From: Streptomyces davaonensis JCM 4913
GTDB lineage: Bacteria > Actinomycetota > Actinomycetes > Streptomycetales > Streptomycetaceae
NCBI RefSeq assembly: GCF_000349325.1
Contig: NC_020504.1
Location: forward strand, 9,094,326-9,158,325
DNA: 64,000 bases
Direction of reading: 5' to 3'
In this document: in pieces, positions 43,116-52,197 of the stretch
How the letters are laid out: the number at the start of each line of letters is the position of its first letter
How positions within the stretch are numbered: position 1 is the first letter of the stretch
Position numbers and translations under genes: made by a program
The notes under the pieces: generated by a model
The model's input: only the letters and a program-made list of their open reading frames with translations
The model's database searches: none
Told to the model about the DNA's origin: nothing

Positions 43116-44731
43116 GGCGCCGTTCCGGGACCGCGGTCACCTGCGGGCGGAGTGGTGTCCGGGCGCGTGGGCAGCCGGGTGGTGACCAGGAAGGTCGCCA
43201 GGGTGACACCGCCGGCCGCGAGGATGGCCGCCTTGAGGCCCTTCAGCTGGGCCGAGGCGTAGTCGTCCACGAGGGCGTCGACCTCGGCCGGCGGCAGCCC
43301 GGCCTCCTCCGCCGCCGTGCGCACCTGGTCGGTGGGGACGAAGGAGATCCCGGCCTCCAGGGCGACGCTCGTCCGCTCCTGGGCCTCCTGCGACAGCCGC
43401 GGGTCGTCCTCGACATGCGTGGTGAGGGACTGGGCGAGCGCGCCGATGAGCAGGGAGCCGATCAGCGCGGTACCGAGGGCCGAGCCCAGGTTCTGGGCGG
43501 TGTACTGAAGCCCGCCGACCTCGCTGCGCTCCTCCTCGGTGGCGCTGGACTGCACGACGTTGCCCAGTTGCGAGACGAGCAGGCCCATGCCGAGGCCCAG
43601 CAGGGCCATGGCCCCGGCGAACTGGCTGTCGTCGATCTCCGGGTCGATGGTGGCCAGCAGCCACACGACGGCCGCCGCCAGGGTCACCAGCGAGAGCCTG
43701 ACCAGCCTGCGCGGCGGCACATTGCGCGCGAACCGGGAGGCGCCCAGAGAGGCGACGAGCATCGTGGCCGAGACCGGCAGCAGCCGCAGCCCGGTCTCGA
43801 AGGCGTCGAAGCCCTGGACGACCTGGAGGTAGAGCGGGATGGCGAAGAACAGGCCCAGGAGGATGAGGTTCTGGCTGACCATCGTCAGCAGCCCGGCCCG
43901 CAGAGCGGGGCGCTCCAGCAGCGTCAGATGCACCAGCGGATCCGTGCGCCGGGCGACCCGTCGGCGCTCCCAGGAGACGAAGGCGTACAGCACGAGCGCC
44001 GAGGCGCCGATCACAAACAGGGTCGGGGCGAAGCCGAACACCGTGAACGGCGGGTTCCGCGGCTGGACCCAGCCCCAGGTCCCGCTCTGGAGCACACCGA
44101 GGACCCCGAGGCCGAGACCGGTCGCGGACAGGGTCGCTCCGACGCCGTCCATCCGGGGCCGGGGACCCGTACGGGGAACCTCCTTGATCGCCCGGTGGCC
44201 CACCAGCATGGCCGCGACGACCACGACCTCCCCGGCGAAGACCAGCCGCCAGGTGAGATACGTCGTCACCCAGCCGCCGAGCAGCGGCCCGACCGCGATG
44301 CCCGCGCCGGCCAGTCCGCCGATGACGCCGTAGGCCACGGCCCGGTCGCGTCCCCGGTAGGACTCGGCGACCAGCGCGGCCATGGCCGGCAGCACCAGGG
44401 CCGCGCCGAGCCCCTCGATGACCGACCAGCCGATCGCCAGCACCCACACCGTCGGAGCGACCGAGGTGAGCGCCGAGCCGGTGGCGTAGACGACCAGTCC
44501 GAGCAGGAACAGCCGGCGGCGGCCGAGGATGTCGCCGAGCTTGGCGCCGACGGCCATGAACGCGGCCATCATCAGCGCGTACAGCGTGATGACCGCCTGG
44601 ATGGCGGTGACCTCGGTGTCGAAGTCCTCGACCAGCTGGCTGATCGACACGTTCATCACGGAGGTGTCCAGCACCATCAGGAACTGGGCCGCCCCGAGCA
44701 CGATCAGAGCCCGCCAGTGCGCCACGGTCAC
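43112..44731 (-). CDS. Major facilitator superfamily exporter (DHA2/EmrB type, 14 helices)
   Basis: 539 residues, typical of 14-helix drug:H+ antiporters. FLMVLDTSVMNVSISQLVEDF (helix 1) and LGRRRLFLLGLVVYATG (loop 2-3) are DHA2 motifs. The C-terminal tail (about 450-539) has a long extracytoplasmic loop with LTTHVEDDPRLSQEAQERTS before the last helix. Exports some hydrophobic or amphipathic compound; substrate unknown. A TCACCC-type palindrome is 101 bp upstream of the ATG at 44731 and a small membrane gene is coupled downstream. Confidence 0.93.
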   Translation of the reverse strand: MTVAHWRALIVLGAAQFLMVLDTSVMNVSISQLVEDFDTEVTAIQAVITLYALMMAAFMAVGAKLGDILGRRRLFLLGLVVYATGSALTSVAPTVWVLAIGWSVIEGLGAALVLPAMAALVAESYRGRDRAVAYGVIGGLAGAGIAVGPLLGGWVTTYLTWRLVFAGEVVVVAAMLVGHRAIKEVPRTGPRPRMDGVGATLSATGLGLGVLGVLQSGTWGWVQPRNPPFTVFGFAPTLFVIGASALVLYAFVSWERRRVARRTDPLVHLTLLERPALRAGLLTMVSQNLILLGLFFAIPLYLQVVQGFDAFETGLRLLPVSATMLVASLGASRFARNVPPRRLVRLSLVTLAAAVVWLLATIDPEIDDSQFAGAMALLGLGMGLLVSQLGNVVQSSATEEERSEVGGLQYTAQNLGSALGTALIGSLLIGALAQSLTTHVEDDPRLSQEAQERTSVALEAGISFVPTDQVRTAAEEAGLPPAEVDALVDDYASAQLKGLKAAILAAGGVTLATFLVTTRLPTRPDTTPPAGDRGPGTAP

Positions 44732-44831
44732 CTCACCGGATCGGCCCGGGACGCTCGCGGGGGAGGCCGGGCGGCGACCTCGTGCACACGGCCGCCACCA
44801 CCCATGTCACCCCGTGCGACCGCCGGGCGCC

Positions 44832-44848
44832 TCACCCACCGCGGGGGA
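44832..44848. promoter_or_regulatory. 17-bp imperfect palindrome TCACCC-ACCGC-GGGGGA
   Basis: One mismatch from the TCACCC-N5-GGGTGA arms; 101 bp ahead of the exporter start and close to the end of the LAL regulator gene (44876). Confidence 0.4.
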
Positions 44849-44875
44849 GGCTCCGCCGTCCGCGACCGGCCCGGT

Positions 44876-47533
44876 TCACAGCAGGCCCAGCTCCCGCGCC
44901 CGCCGAACCGCGTCCGTGCGCCGGTTCACGCCCAGCTTGCGGAAGACGCCCTTGAGATGGGTCTTGACCGTGTTCACGGAGACATAGAGATCGGCCGCGA
45001 TCTCCTCCGTGGACATCATCTGTGCGAGCCGCACCAGCACATCGCGCTCCCGGGCGCTCAGCTCCTCCACCACCAGCGGCCCCATCGCGCCGGGCTCGGC
45101 GCCCCGCAGCAGCCAGTCCTCGGCGAGCGGCTCCCGGGCCCCGGTGCCCAGCATCCGCAGGATCCAGGGCCGGGCCTCCAGGACGGGCCTGCGCAGCCGT
45201 TCCCGGCGGGCCTCCAGGAGCGCCCGGTTGAGGACCCGCCGGGCCGCCGCCGGGTCCCCGGCCTCGCCGTGCGCCTGCGCGCGCACCAGCAGGGCGGGCA
45301 CGGTGACCGCGGGACCGGCCTCGCCGTCGGACGGCACGGCGTCGAGCAGTTCGAGGGCCGCGTCGGGATGTCCTACGGCGATCAGGGCCCGCGCGGCCTC
45401 CACGGCACAGGCGGTCTGGTCGTCGGGGGCCGCGAGCAGGGCCCGTGCTGCCGTCTCGGGTCGGCCCTCGGCGAGATGCGCGGCGCAGGCGAGGGCGGCG
45501 GCCCGGCCCCGCTCCCAGGGGCAGACCACGTCGGCGGTGACGGGGGACTCGGTCGCGGCGAGCGCGGCGGCGGTGTCCCCCTGGGCCAGCCGCAGCCGGG
45601 CCGTGGCGAGCGCCCGGCTCGCCGCGGTCACCGGGTCGTCCTGTCCCGCGGGACCGAACGCGGCCGCCTCGTCGAGCAGGCGCTGGGCCTCGTCGAGTTC
45701 ATCGCGCTCCACGGCCACGGCGGCCCGGACCAGATGCCCCACGCTCGACCCCGAGGACGGCGGCAGTCCGTATCGCTCGGTCTCGGTCAGCGCGGCGAGC
45801 GCCTTGTGCTCGGCCCGGTCCAGCCAGCCGTCGAGGTAGTCCATCAGCGCGAGATGGCTGAGGCTCTCCTGCCGGGGCAGCGCCGTCTCGGCACCGGCGG
45901 GGGAGGCGACCACGGCGCCGAGGGCGTCCCGCGCCTCCTCGAACCGCCCGGCCCACAGGTGGGTCGTGCCCAGATCGGTCAGCAGCAGGGCGTTGAGCTC
46001 CGGATGCCGCTTCAGCAGCCCGGCGGGCACGTCGTCCTGGAGGTGCCGAGCCGACCGGGCCGCCTTCTCCGCCCGCCCCGGGGCGCCGGTGAGGCGGGCG
46101 GCACGGGCCTCCAGCAGCGCGCAGCTGAGCTGGGCCGCCGTGGGATCGGACGCCTCGGTGGCCAGGGTCTGCTCGGCGTGGTGCAGATGGGCCAGGCCCC
46201 GGCCGACGTCGCGGTGGTGGAGCGCGCGGGCCGCACGGATCAGCTCCGCGGCGGGGCTGGTGGTCTCGGGAGTCATCCGGGAGAACAGCCCGGCCAGGCC
46301 TTCGGCGCGCAGTCCGGTGAAGAGCTGCCCGATGGCCAGGTCGTCGACCAGGGCGGCGGCGGTGAACTCCCAGTCGCCTGCCGCGGCGCCGTGCGCGAGG
46401 GCATCCGGGAGGTACCCGCAGTGGTGCAGCCAGTGGGCCGCCCGGCGGTGCAGCCGGGGGCGCAGCCCTGGCCGGGTCACCTCCAGGTGGGACCGGAGGA
46501 TCTCCCCGAGCAGGGGGTGCAGCCGGTACCGGGAGTGCCCGAGCGACTCCACGAAGGCGTTGCGGCGACGCAGCCCCTCCAGAATCGGCCCGGCGTCGCG
46601 GCGGCCGGTGAGGGTGTTCGCCAGGCCCGGGGAGAACCGGTCCAGGACGCTGACCCGCAGCAGCAGGTCCTGGGTCTCGGAGGACTGCCGGGTGAGCACC
46701 TCGCCCAGCAGATAGTCGGCGACCGTGCTCTGCCCGGCCTCGAACTCCTTGAGGTAGACCTCGGCGTCGTCGGCGTCCTGCGCGGCCAGGGCGCACAGCC
46801 TGAGGCCCGCGGCCCAGCCCTCGGTCCGCTCCATCAGCGCCCGGGAGGCGTCCAGGGACAGCTCCAGACCGTGCAGGGCGAGCAGGCCCCTGGTCTCCTT
46901 CGGGGTGAAAGCCAGCTCGGCGTTGCGGATCTCCGTGAGCGTGCCGGCCGCGCGGTAGAGGTGCAGCGGGAGCAGGGGCTCGGTGCGGGTGACGAGGACC
47001 AGGCGCAGTCCGGGCCCGGCGTTCTGGAGGACGAACTCCACCTGCTCGGTGATGGCGGGGTCGGTCACCCGGTGGTACCCGTCCAGGACGACCACCACGG
47101 GCCGCTCACGGGCGGCGAGCCCGACCGCCAGCCGGGCCAGCAGCTTGTCGTCCACCTGCTGCGCGTCCGCCGGGGAGCCGACCTCAGCGGGTGTGAGCAC
47201 ACCCTGGCACCGCAGGGCTTGCAGCAGATAGGCCCAGAACAGCCCAGGGGTGAGCTCAGAGTCGACCGTGAGCCAGGCAACCGGGTCGTCGAGGCTGTCG
47301 GCCCAATCGGCGACCAGCAGCGTCTTGCCCGCCCCCGCGGCCCCGTTCACCATGGTCAGCGGCGTGGTCAGGCCCAGATCGAGATGATCGTGCAGCCGCT
47401 TGCGGCGCAGAAAAGTGGGGGGCCTCGCCGGGACGGTGAACCGCCCCGGCAGATACGGAGCGCCCAGCGGATCGACCTCCGAGGCCGCCGCGCCGGGTCC
47501 ACCCGGTTCGATCGCGACCACACCGACCACCAC
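44876..47533 (-). CDS. LAL-type LuxR-family ATPase regulator (MalT-like)
   Basis: 885 residues. Walker A NGAAGAGKTLLVADWADS at about 63-80, Walker B VVVVLDGYHRV at about 150-160, a long TPR-like helical middle, and a C-terminal LuxR helix-turn-helix (SARERDVLVRLAQ...VSVNTVKTHLKGVF). Such LAL regulators sense a ligand and activate large operons in Streptomyces. The GTG at 47533 is the first start; a slightly later one is possible because the ribosome-binding site is weak. Neighbours are the exporter operon (same strand, downstream, 144-bp gap) and the acyl-CoA ligase (upstream). Confidence 0.92.
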   Translation of the reverse strand: MVVGVVAIEPGGPGAAASEVDPLGAPYLPGRFTVPARPPTFLRRKRLHDHLDLGLTTPLTMVNGAAGAGKTLLVADWADSLDDPVAWLTVDSELTPGLFWAYLLQALRCQGVLTPAEVGSPADAQQVDDKLLARLAVGLAARERPVVVVLDGYHRVTDPAITEQVEFVLQNAGPGLRLVLVTRTEPLLPLHLYRAAGTLTEIRNAELAFTPKETRGLLALHGLELSLDASRALMERTEGWAAGLRLCALAAQDADDAEVYLKEFEAGQSTVADYLLGEVLTRQSSETQDLLLRVSVLDRFSPGLANTLTGRRDAGPILEGLRRRNAFVESLGHSRYRLHPLLGEILRSHLEVTRPGLRPRLHRRAAHWLHHCGYLPDALAHGAAAGDWEFTAAALVDDLAIGQLFTGLRAEGLAGLFSRMTPETTSPAAELIRAARALHHRDVGRGLAHLHHAEQTLATEASDPTAAQLSCALLEARAARLTGAPGRAEKAARSARHLQDDVPAGLLKRHPELNALLLTDLGTTHLWAGRFEEARDALGAVVASPAGAETALPRQESLSHLALMDYLDGWLDRAEHKALAALTETERYGLPPSSGSSVGHLVRAAVAVERDELDEAQRLLDEAAAFGPAGQDDPVTAASRALATARLRLAQGDTAAALAATESPVTADVVCPWERGRAAALACAAHLAEGRPETAARALLAAPDDQTACAVEAARALIAVGHPDAALELLDAVPSDGEAGPAVTVPALLVRAQAHGEAGDPAAARRVLNRALLEARRERLRRPVLEARPWILRMLGTGAREPLAEDWLLRGAEPGAMGPLVVEELSARERDVLVRLAQMMSTEEIAADLYVSVNTVKTHLKGVFRKLGVNRRTDAVRRARELGLL

Positions 47534-47606
47534 CGTCGTCCGCCAGGTTCTGGTGACTGTTCAATCTCCAGAATCCCAGCTTCGGCACCACGCGGCCCGT
47601 CGAGAC

Positions 47607-49211
47607 CTAGGCGTCCGCCGCCGCGGCCACCTCCCGTGCCCACCGGTAGTCCGCCTTTCCGCTGGGTGAGCGGCGGACGGCTTCCGTGAGCACCAGCTGG
47701 CGGGGGATCTTGTACCCCGCGAGGTGCGTGCGGCAGTGCGCCTGGATGTCGTCCAGGGAGGGGGGCGCCGCGCCGTCGCGGAGTTGCACCACGGCCGCCA
47801 CATGGTGGCCCCACTTCGCGTCCGGCACCCCGGCGACCAGGGCGTCGTACACATCGGGGTGGGACTTCAGGGCCTGCTCGACCTCCTCCGGGTACACCTT
47901 CTCGCCGCCGGTGTTGATGCACTGCGAACCGCGGCCGAGGACGGTCACCACACCCGCCTTGTCGACGGTCGCCATGTCACCGAGCAGCACCCAGCGCCGG
48001 CCGTCCTTCTCGAAGAAGGTCTCGGCGGTTTTGGCCGGGTCGTTGTAGTAGCCGAGCGGCACGTGCCCGCACTGCGCGACCCGGCCGACCTCGCCGACCC
48101 CGACCGGCTCATGGGTGGCCGGATCGACCACCTGCGTACGGGAGTTGACCCGGATCCGGAAGCCCCGCCGCGGGCCGGAGTCATCGGTGGCCGTGCCGTT
48201 GAAGCCGGACTCGGAGGAGCCGAAGTTGTTGAGCAGCATGACGTGCGGCATGAGGTCCAGGAACTGCCGCCGCACGGTCTCCGACATGATCGCCCCGGAC
48301 GACGACACGGAGAACACCGACGAGCAGTCCGTGCCCTTCATCGGCCCGCCGAGCGCGTCGATGAGCGGCCTCAGCATCGCGTCGCCGACCAGCGAGATAC
48401 TGGAGACCTTCTCCTTCTCGATCGTCCGCAGCACTTCCTCGGGCACGAACTTGCGGTGCAGCACCACGCGTTGGCCGAAGTTGAAGCCGATGAACGCGGT
48501 CAGGGTGGAGGTGCCGTGCATCAGCGGGGGAGCGGGGAAGAAGGTGATCCCGGACCCGCCCGCCGCGACCCGCTCGGCCAGCTCCTCGGGCTTCTTCACC
48601 GGCTCACCGGTCGGTGCCCCGCCCCCGAGCCCCGCGAAGAACAGGTCCTCCTGGCGCCACATGACCCCCTTGGGCATCCCGGTCGTGCCGCCGGTGTAGA
48701 TGATGAACTGGTCGTCGCCCGAGCGCGCCGGGAACCCCCGCTCCGGCGAACCGGCCGCCTCGGCCTGCGCGAACGGCAGACCGGGCGGCCCGTCCGCCCC
48801 CACCCGGACCAGATGCCTCAGCCGCTCGGCCCGTGGCCGCGCCGCCGCCACCCGGTCCGCGAACTCGGCGTCGAAGACCACCGCCACCAGATCGGCGTCC
48901 CGGTAGAGGTAGACCAACTCCTCTTCCACATACCGGTAGTTGACGTTCACCGGCACGATCCGCGCCTTCAGGCAGCCCAGCACGGTCTGGAGGTACTCGA
49001 CGCCGTTGTACAGATGCAGCCCGAGGTGCTCGCCGGGACGGATCCCGCTGTCCAGCAGATGGTGGCCGATCCGGTTGGCCGCCGCGTCCAGCTCGGCGTA
49101 CGTCAGCCTGCGCTCCGCGCCCGTGCCGGGGTGGTCGAGATAGACCAGCGCCTCACGGTCCGGCACCGCGTCCACGACCGACTCGAACAGGTCGGCAAGG
49201 TTGTACTCCAC
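47607..49211 (-). CDS. Acyl-CoA synthetase (FadD-like, AMP-forming)
   Basis: 534 residues. It starts VEYNLADLFESVVDAVPDRE and has IIYTGGTTGMPKGVMWRQEDL (A3 variant with TGG instead of SGT), NNFGSSESGFNGTA, LLGDMATVDKAGVVTVLGRG and a C-terminal RRSPSGKADYRWA with the catalytic Lys. This style is common in actinobacterial steroid and cholate side-chain CoA ligases. The GTG at 49211 has AGGAGG 4 bp upstream; a longer reading to 49286 would cross the operator. Divergent from the enoyl-CoA hydratase operon, 192-bp gap with a palindrome. Confidence 0.93.
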   Translation of the reverse strand: MEYNLADLFESVVDAVPDREALVYLDHPGTGAERRLTYAELDAAANRIGHHLLDSGIRPGEHLGLHLYNGVEYLQTVLGCLKARIVPVNVNYRYVEEELVYLYRDADLVAVVFDAEFADRVAAARPRAERLRHLVRVGADGPPGLPFAQAEAAGSPERGFPARSGDDQFIIYTGGTTGMPKGVMWRQEDLFFAGLGGGAPTGEPVKKPEELAERVAAGGSGITFFPAPPLMHGTSTLTAFIGFNFGQRVVLHRKFVPEEVLRTIEKEKVSSISLVGDAMLRPLIDALGGPMKGTDCSSVFSVSSSGAIMSETVRRQFLDLMPHVMLLNNFGSSESGFNGTATDDSGPRRGFRIRVNSRTQVVDPATHEPVGVGEVGRVAQCGHVPLGYYNDPAKTAETFFEKDGRRWVLLGDMATVDKAGVVTVLGRGSQCINTGGEKVYPEEVEQALKSHPDVYDALVAGVPDAKWGHHVAAVVQLRDGAAPPSLDDIQAHCRTHLAGYKIPRQLVLTEAVRRSPSGKADYRWAREVAAAADA

Positions 49212-49292
49212 CGCTCCTCCTGACCTCGCCCCTCGGTTGCCGGTCATCAGAGCAAAGGGCGGCTCGGCTGTGAAGACTCCGCGCACAACAAA

Positions 49293-49309
49293 TCTGACTG
49301 TCTGTCAGA
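49293..49309. promoter_or_regulatory. Perfect TetR-type operator TCTGAC-TGTCT-GTCAGA
   Basis: 6-5-6 perfect palindrome, 82 bp from the ligase start and 95 bp from the hydratase start, so it can serve both divergent units. Same architecture as 28178-28194. Confidence 0.6.
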
Positions 49310-49336
49310 AAACTCTTGAAGTGCTCGGGCGGCTCC

Positions 49337-49350
49337 TGCAACCTGTTCTC
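49337..49350. promoter_or_regulatory. KstR-like near-match TGCAACCTGTTCTC
   Basis: Fits TnnAACnnGTTnnA except for the final base. Lies 54 bp before the enoyl-CoA hydratase start. A weaker relative of the 9144-9157 site. Confidence 0.35.
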
Positions 49351-49403
49351 GTTCTCACGGGGGCTCATGAGGGCTCACGAGCGCTCCAGAGGGGAGACGG
49401 GCG

Positions 49404-50204
49404 ATGGGTGGAACCGAACACCTCACCGTGCGGCGCGAGGGCGCCACACTCGTGCTCACACTCAACCGGCCCGAGGCCAAGAACGCGCTCTCGCTGTCCA
49501 TGCTGGTCGGCCTGTACGACGGCTGGACCGAGGCCGACGAGGACGACTCGGTCCGCTCGATCGTGCTGACCGGCGCGGGCGGCGCGTTCTGCGCGGGCAT
49601 GGACCTCAAGGCCCTGGCGGGCCGGGGCATGGCGGGTGAGCAGTACCGCGACCGGCTCACCGCCGACCCGGACCTGCACTGGAAGGCCATGCTGCGCCAT
49701 CACCGCCCCCGCAAACCGGTGATCGCCGCCGTCGAGGGCTACTGCGTGGCCGGCGGTACCGAGATCCTCCAGGGCACCGACATCCGCGTCGCCGGTCAGA
49801 GCGCGACCTTCGGCCTCTTCGAGGTCCGGCGCGGACTGTTCCCCATCGGCGGCTCCACGGTCCGGCTGCAACGCCAGATCCCGCGCACCCACGCCCTGGA
49901 AATGCTCCTCACCGGCCGCCCCTACAGCGCCCGCGAGGCCGCCGACATCGGCCTCATCGGCCATGTCGTGCCCGACGGCACCGCCCTCGCCAAGGCCCTG
50001 GAGATCGCCGAGCAGATCAACGCCTGCGGCCCGCTCGCCGTTGAGGCCGTCAAGGCATCCGTGTACGAGACCGCCGAGCTGACCGAGACCGAGGGCCTCG
50101 CGGCCGAACTCAAGCGCGGCTGGCCGATCTTCGACACCGCCGACGCCAAGGAAGGCGCCCGCGCCTTCGCCGAGAAGCGCCCGCCCGACTACCGGCGCCA
50201 CTGA
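49404..50204 (+). CDS. Enoyl-CoA hydratase/isomerase family protein
   Basis: 266 residues, crotonase fold. TLNRPEAKNALSLSM, AFCAGMDLKALA (oxyanion hole) and EVRRGLFPIGGS are conserved. The Glu pair for hydration is at the GTEILQGTD and FEVRRGLF positions. ATG 49404 with AGGGGAG upstream. First gene of an operon with a DUF35 protein (11-bp gap) and two thiolase-like genes, a set matching actinobacterial steroid/fatty-acid side-chain catabolism. Confidence 0.92.
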   Translation: MGGTEHLTVRREGATLVLTLNRPEAKNALSLSMLVGLYDGWTEADEDDSVRSIVLTGAGGAFCAGMDLKALAGRGMAGEQYRDRLTADPDLHWKAMLRHHRPRKPVIAAVEGYCVAGGTEILQGTDIRVAGQSATFGLFEVRRGLFPIGGSTVRLQRQIPRTHALEMLLTGRPYSAREAADIGLIGHVVPDGTALAKALEIAEQINACGPLAVEAVKASVYETAELTETEGLAAELKRGWPIFDTADAKEGARAFAEKRPPDYRRH

Positions 50205-50215
50205 AGGAGACCGGC

Positions 50216-51157
50216 ATGCCCGAAGTCCTCAAAGCCCCGCTCGTCGTCGAGTTCCCCTTCACCCGCTCCCTCGGGCCCGTCCAGAGCGCCTTCCTCACCG
50301 GACTGCGCGAACAAGTCCTCCTCGGCGTGCGCACCACCGACGGCCGCACCCTCGTCCCGCCCGTCGAGTACGACCCGGTCACCGCCGAGGAGATCCGCGA
50401 CCTCGTCGAGGTGGCCCCCACCGGCACCGTCACCACCTGGGCCTGGAACCACCAGCCCCGCCGCGGCCAGCCCCTGGACACCCCCTTCGCCTGGGTCCTG
50501 GTCCGCCTCGACGGCGCCGACACCGCCCTCCTGCACGCCCTCGACGTCCCCGGCCCCGACGCCGTGCACACCGGCCTGCGCGTCCGCGTCCGCTGGGCCG
50601 AGGAACGCACCGGCGCCATCACCGACATCGCCTGCTTCGAGCCGTACGACGGTCCGGAGGCCCAACCCGGCGGCCACACCGGCGAGTTCGAGGACCCGGT
50701 CACCGGCATCGTCGCCCCCGCCCGCCTCGACTACGCCTATACACCCGGCCGCGCCCAGACCGCCTACCTCAACGCCCTCGCCGAACAGCGCAACGTCGGC
50801 GAACGCTGCCCGTCCTGCCGAAAGGTGTACGTCCCACCCCGGGGCGCCTGCCCCACCTGCGGCGTCGCCACCTCCGAGCAGGTCGAGGTCGGCCCGCACG
50901 GCACGGTCACCACCTTCTGCATCGTCAACATCAAGGCGAGGAACCTCGACATCGAAGTCCCCTACGTCTACGCCCACATCGCCCTCGACGGCGCCGGTCT
51001 CGCCCTGCACGGCCGGATCGCGGGCATCCCCTACGACCAGGTCCGCATGGGCCTCAGGGTGGAACCGGTGTGGACCGAGGGCGCCCGCTACCCCGACCAC
51101 TACCGGCCCACCGGTGAACCGGACGCGGACTACGACACCTACCGGGAGCTGCTGTGA
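50216..51157 (+). CDS. DUF35/OB-fold protein with duplicated OB domain and one zinc ribbon
   Basis: 313 residues, about twice the usual DUF35 length. The C-terminal half (about 175-313) has the rubredoxin-like zinc ribbon CPSCRKVYVPPRGACPTC followed by the OB fold HGTVTTFCIVNI...VYAHIALDG. The N-terminal half (about 10-165) repeats the OB fold (TGTVTTWAWNH...FAWVLVRLDG) but has no Cys pairs, so one zinc ribbon was lost. DUF35 proteins work as obligate partners of thiolase-like enzymes (ChsH2/Ltp2-type). The next gene, a thiolase-like protein, overlaps it by 4 bp (GTGA). Confidence 0.88.
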   Translation: MPEVLKAPLVVEFPFTRSLGPVQSAFLTGLREQVLLGVRTTDGRTLVPPVEYDPVTAEEIRDLVEVAPTGTVTTWAWNHQPRRGQPLDTPFAWVLVRLDGADTALLHALDVPGPDAVHTGLRVRVRWAEERTGAITDIACFEPYDGPEAQPGGHTGEFEDPVTGIVAPARLDYAYTPGRAQTAYLNALAEQRNVGERCPSCRKVYVPPRGACPTCGVATSEQVEVGPHGTVTTFCIVNIKARNLDIEVPYVYAHIALDGAGLALHGRIAGIPYDQVRMGLRVEPVWTEGARYPDHYRPTGEPDADYDTYRELL

Positions 51158-52197
51158 CCCGCGACATCGCCGTCGTCGCCTTCGCCCAGACCGACCACCG
51201 GCGCACCACCGAGCACCTCTCCGAGGTCGAGATGCTGATGCCGGTCCTGCACGAGGTCCTCGACCGCGCAGGCCTGAAGACCGCCGACATCGGCTTCACC
51301 TGCTCCGGCTCCAGCGACTACCTGGCGGGCCGCGCCTTCTCCTTCACCCTCGCCCTCGACGGCGTCGGCGCCTGGCCCCCGATCTCCGAGTCGCACGTCG
51401 AGATGGACGGCGCCTGGGCCCTGTACGAGGCCTGGACCAAGCTCCTCACCGGCGACGCCGACACCGCCCTCGTCTACGCCTACGGCAAGTCCTCACCGGG
51501 ATCGCTGCGCGACGTGCTCACCCGCCAGCTGGACCCGTACTACGTGGCACCCCTGTGGCCCGACTCCGTCGCCCTGGCCGCCCTCCAGGCGCAGGCACTC
51601 ATCGACGCGCGCGAGACGGACGAACGAGAGTTGGCGACGATCGCCGCCCGCAGCCGCTCGACCGACAAACCGCACGCCCAGCTACGAGGCCCGGTACCGC
51701 ACGGCGACTATCTCGTACGCCCCCTGCGCACCGGCGACTGCCCGCCGATCGGCGACGGCGCCGCCGCCGTGATCCTCGCCGCCGGTGACCGCGCCCGGGA
51801 CCTGTGCGCCCGCCCCGCCTGGATCCGCGGCATCGACCACCGCATCGAGGCCCACTCCCTCGGCGTCCGCGACCTGACCGACTCGCCCTCGGCCCGACTC
51901 GCCGCCGAGAAGGCGGGCGCCTTCGACCGCCCCGTCGACACCGCCGAACTGCACGCACCCTTCACCGCCCAGGAGGTCGTCCTGCGCAAGTCGCTCCGCC
52001 TCGACGACCGCGTGCGGGTGAACCCCTCCGGCGGCGCCCTCGCCGCCAACCCCGTCATGGCCGCCGGACTGATCCGCATCGGCGAGGCCGCAGCCCGCAT
52101 CCACCGCGGCGACTCCGACCGAGCCCTCGGCCACGCCACCTCCGGCCCCTGTCTTCAGCAGAACCTGGTCGCCGTACTGGAAGGGGACCCGCGATGA
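51154..52197 (+). CDS. Thiolase-fold protein (lipid-transfer protein type), first of a pair
   Basis: 347 residues. DIAVVAFAQTDHRRTTEHLS starts the thiolase fold; the C-terminal domain has NPSGGALAANPVMAAGLIRI and ALGHATSGPCLQQN. At the place of the thiolase nucleophile Cys the sequence reads ISESHVEMDGAWALYEAW, with no Cys, so it is not a classical thiolase; retro-aldolase action as in Ltp2-ChsH2 is the better guess. Overlaps neighbours by 4 bp on both sides. Confidence 0.88.
   Translation: MTRDIAVVAFAQTDHRRTTEHLSEVEMLMPVLHEVLDRAGLKTADIGFTCSGSSDYLAGRAFSFTLALDGVGAWPPISESHVEMDGAWALYEAWTKLLTGDADTALVYAYGKSSPGSLRDVLTRQLDPYYVAPLWPDSVALAALQAQALIDARETDERELATIAARSRSTDKPHAQLRGPVPHGDYLVRPLRTGDCPPIGDGAAAVILAAGDRARDLCARPAWIRGIDHRIEAHSLGVRDLTDSPSARLAAEKAGAFDRPVDTAELHAPFTAQEVVLRKSLRLDDRVRVNPSGGALAANPVMAAGLIRIGEAAARIHRGDSDRALGHATSGPCLQQNLVAVLEGDPR

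Noticed and set aside
43415-47689. A 1424-codon plus-strand frame across the MFS and LAL genes
   Set aside because: Antisense shadow; no domain similarity and no ribosome-binding site.
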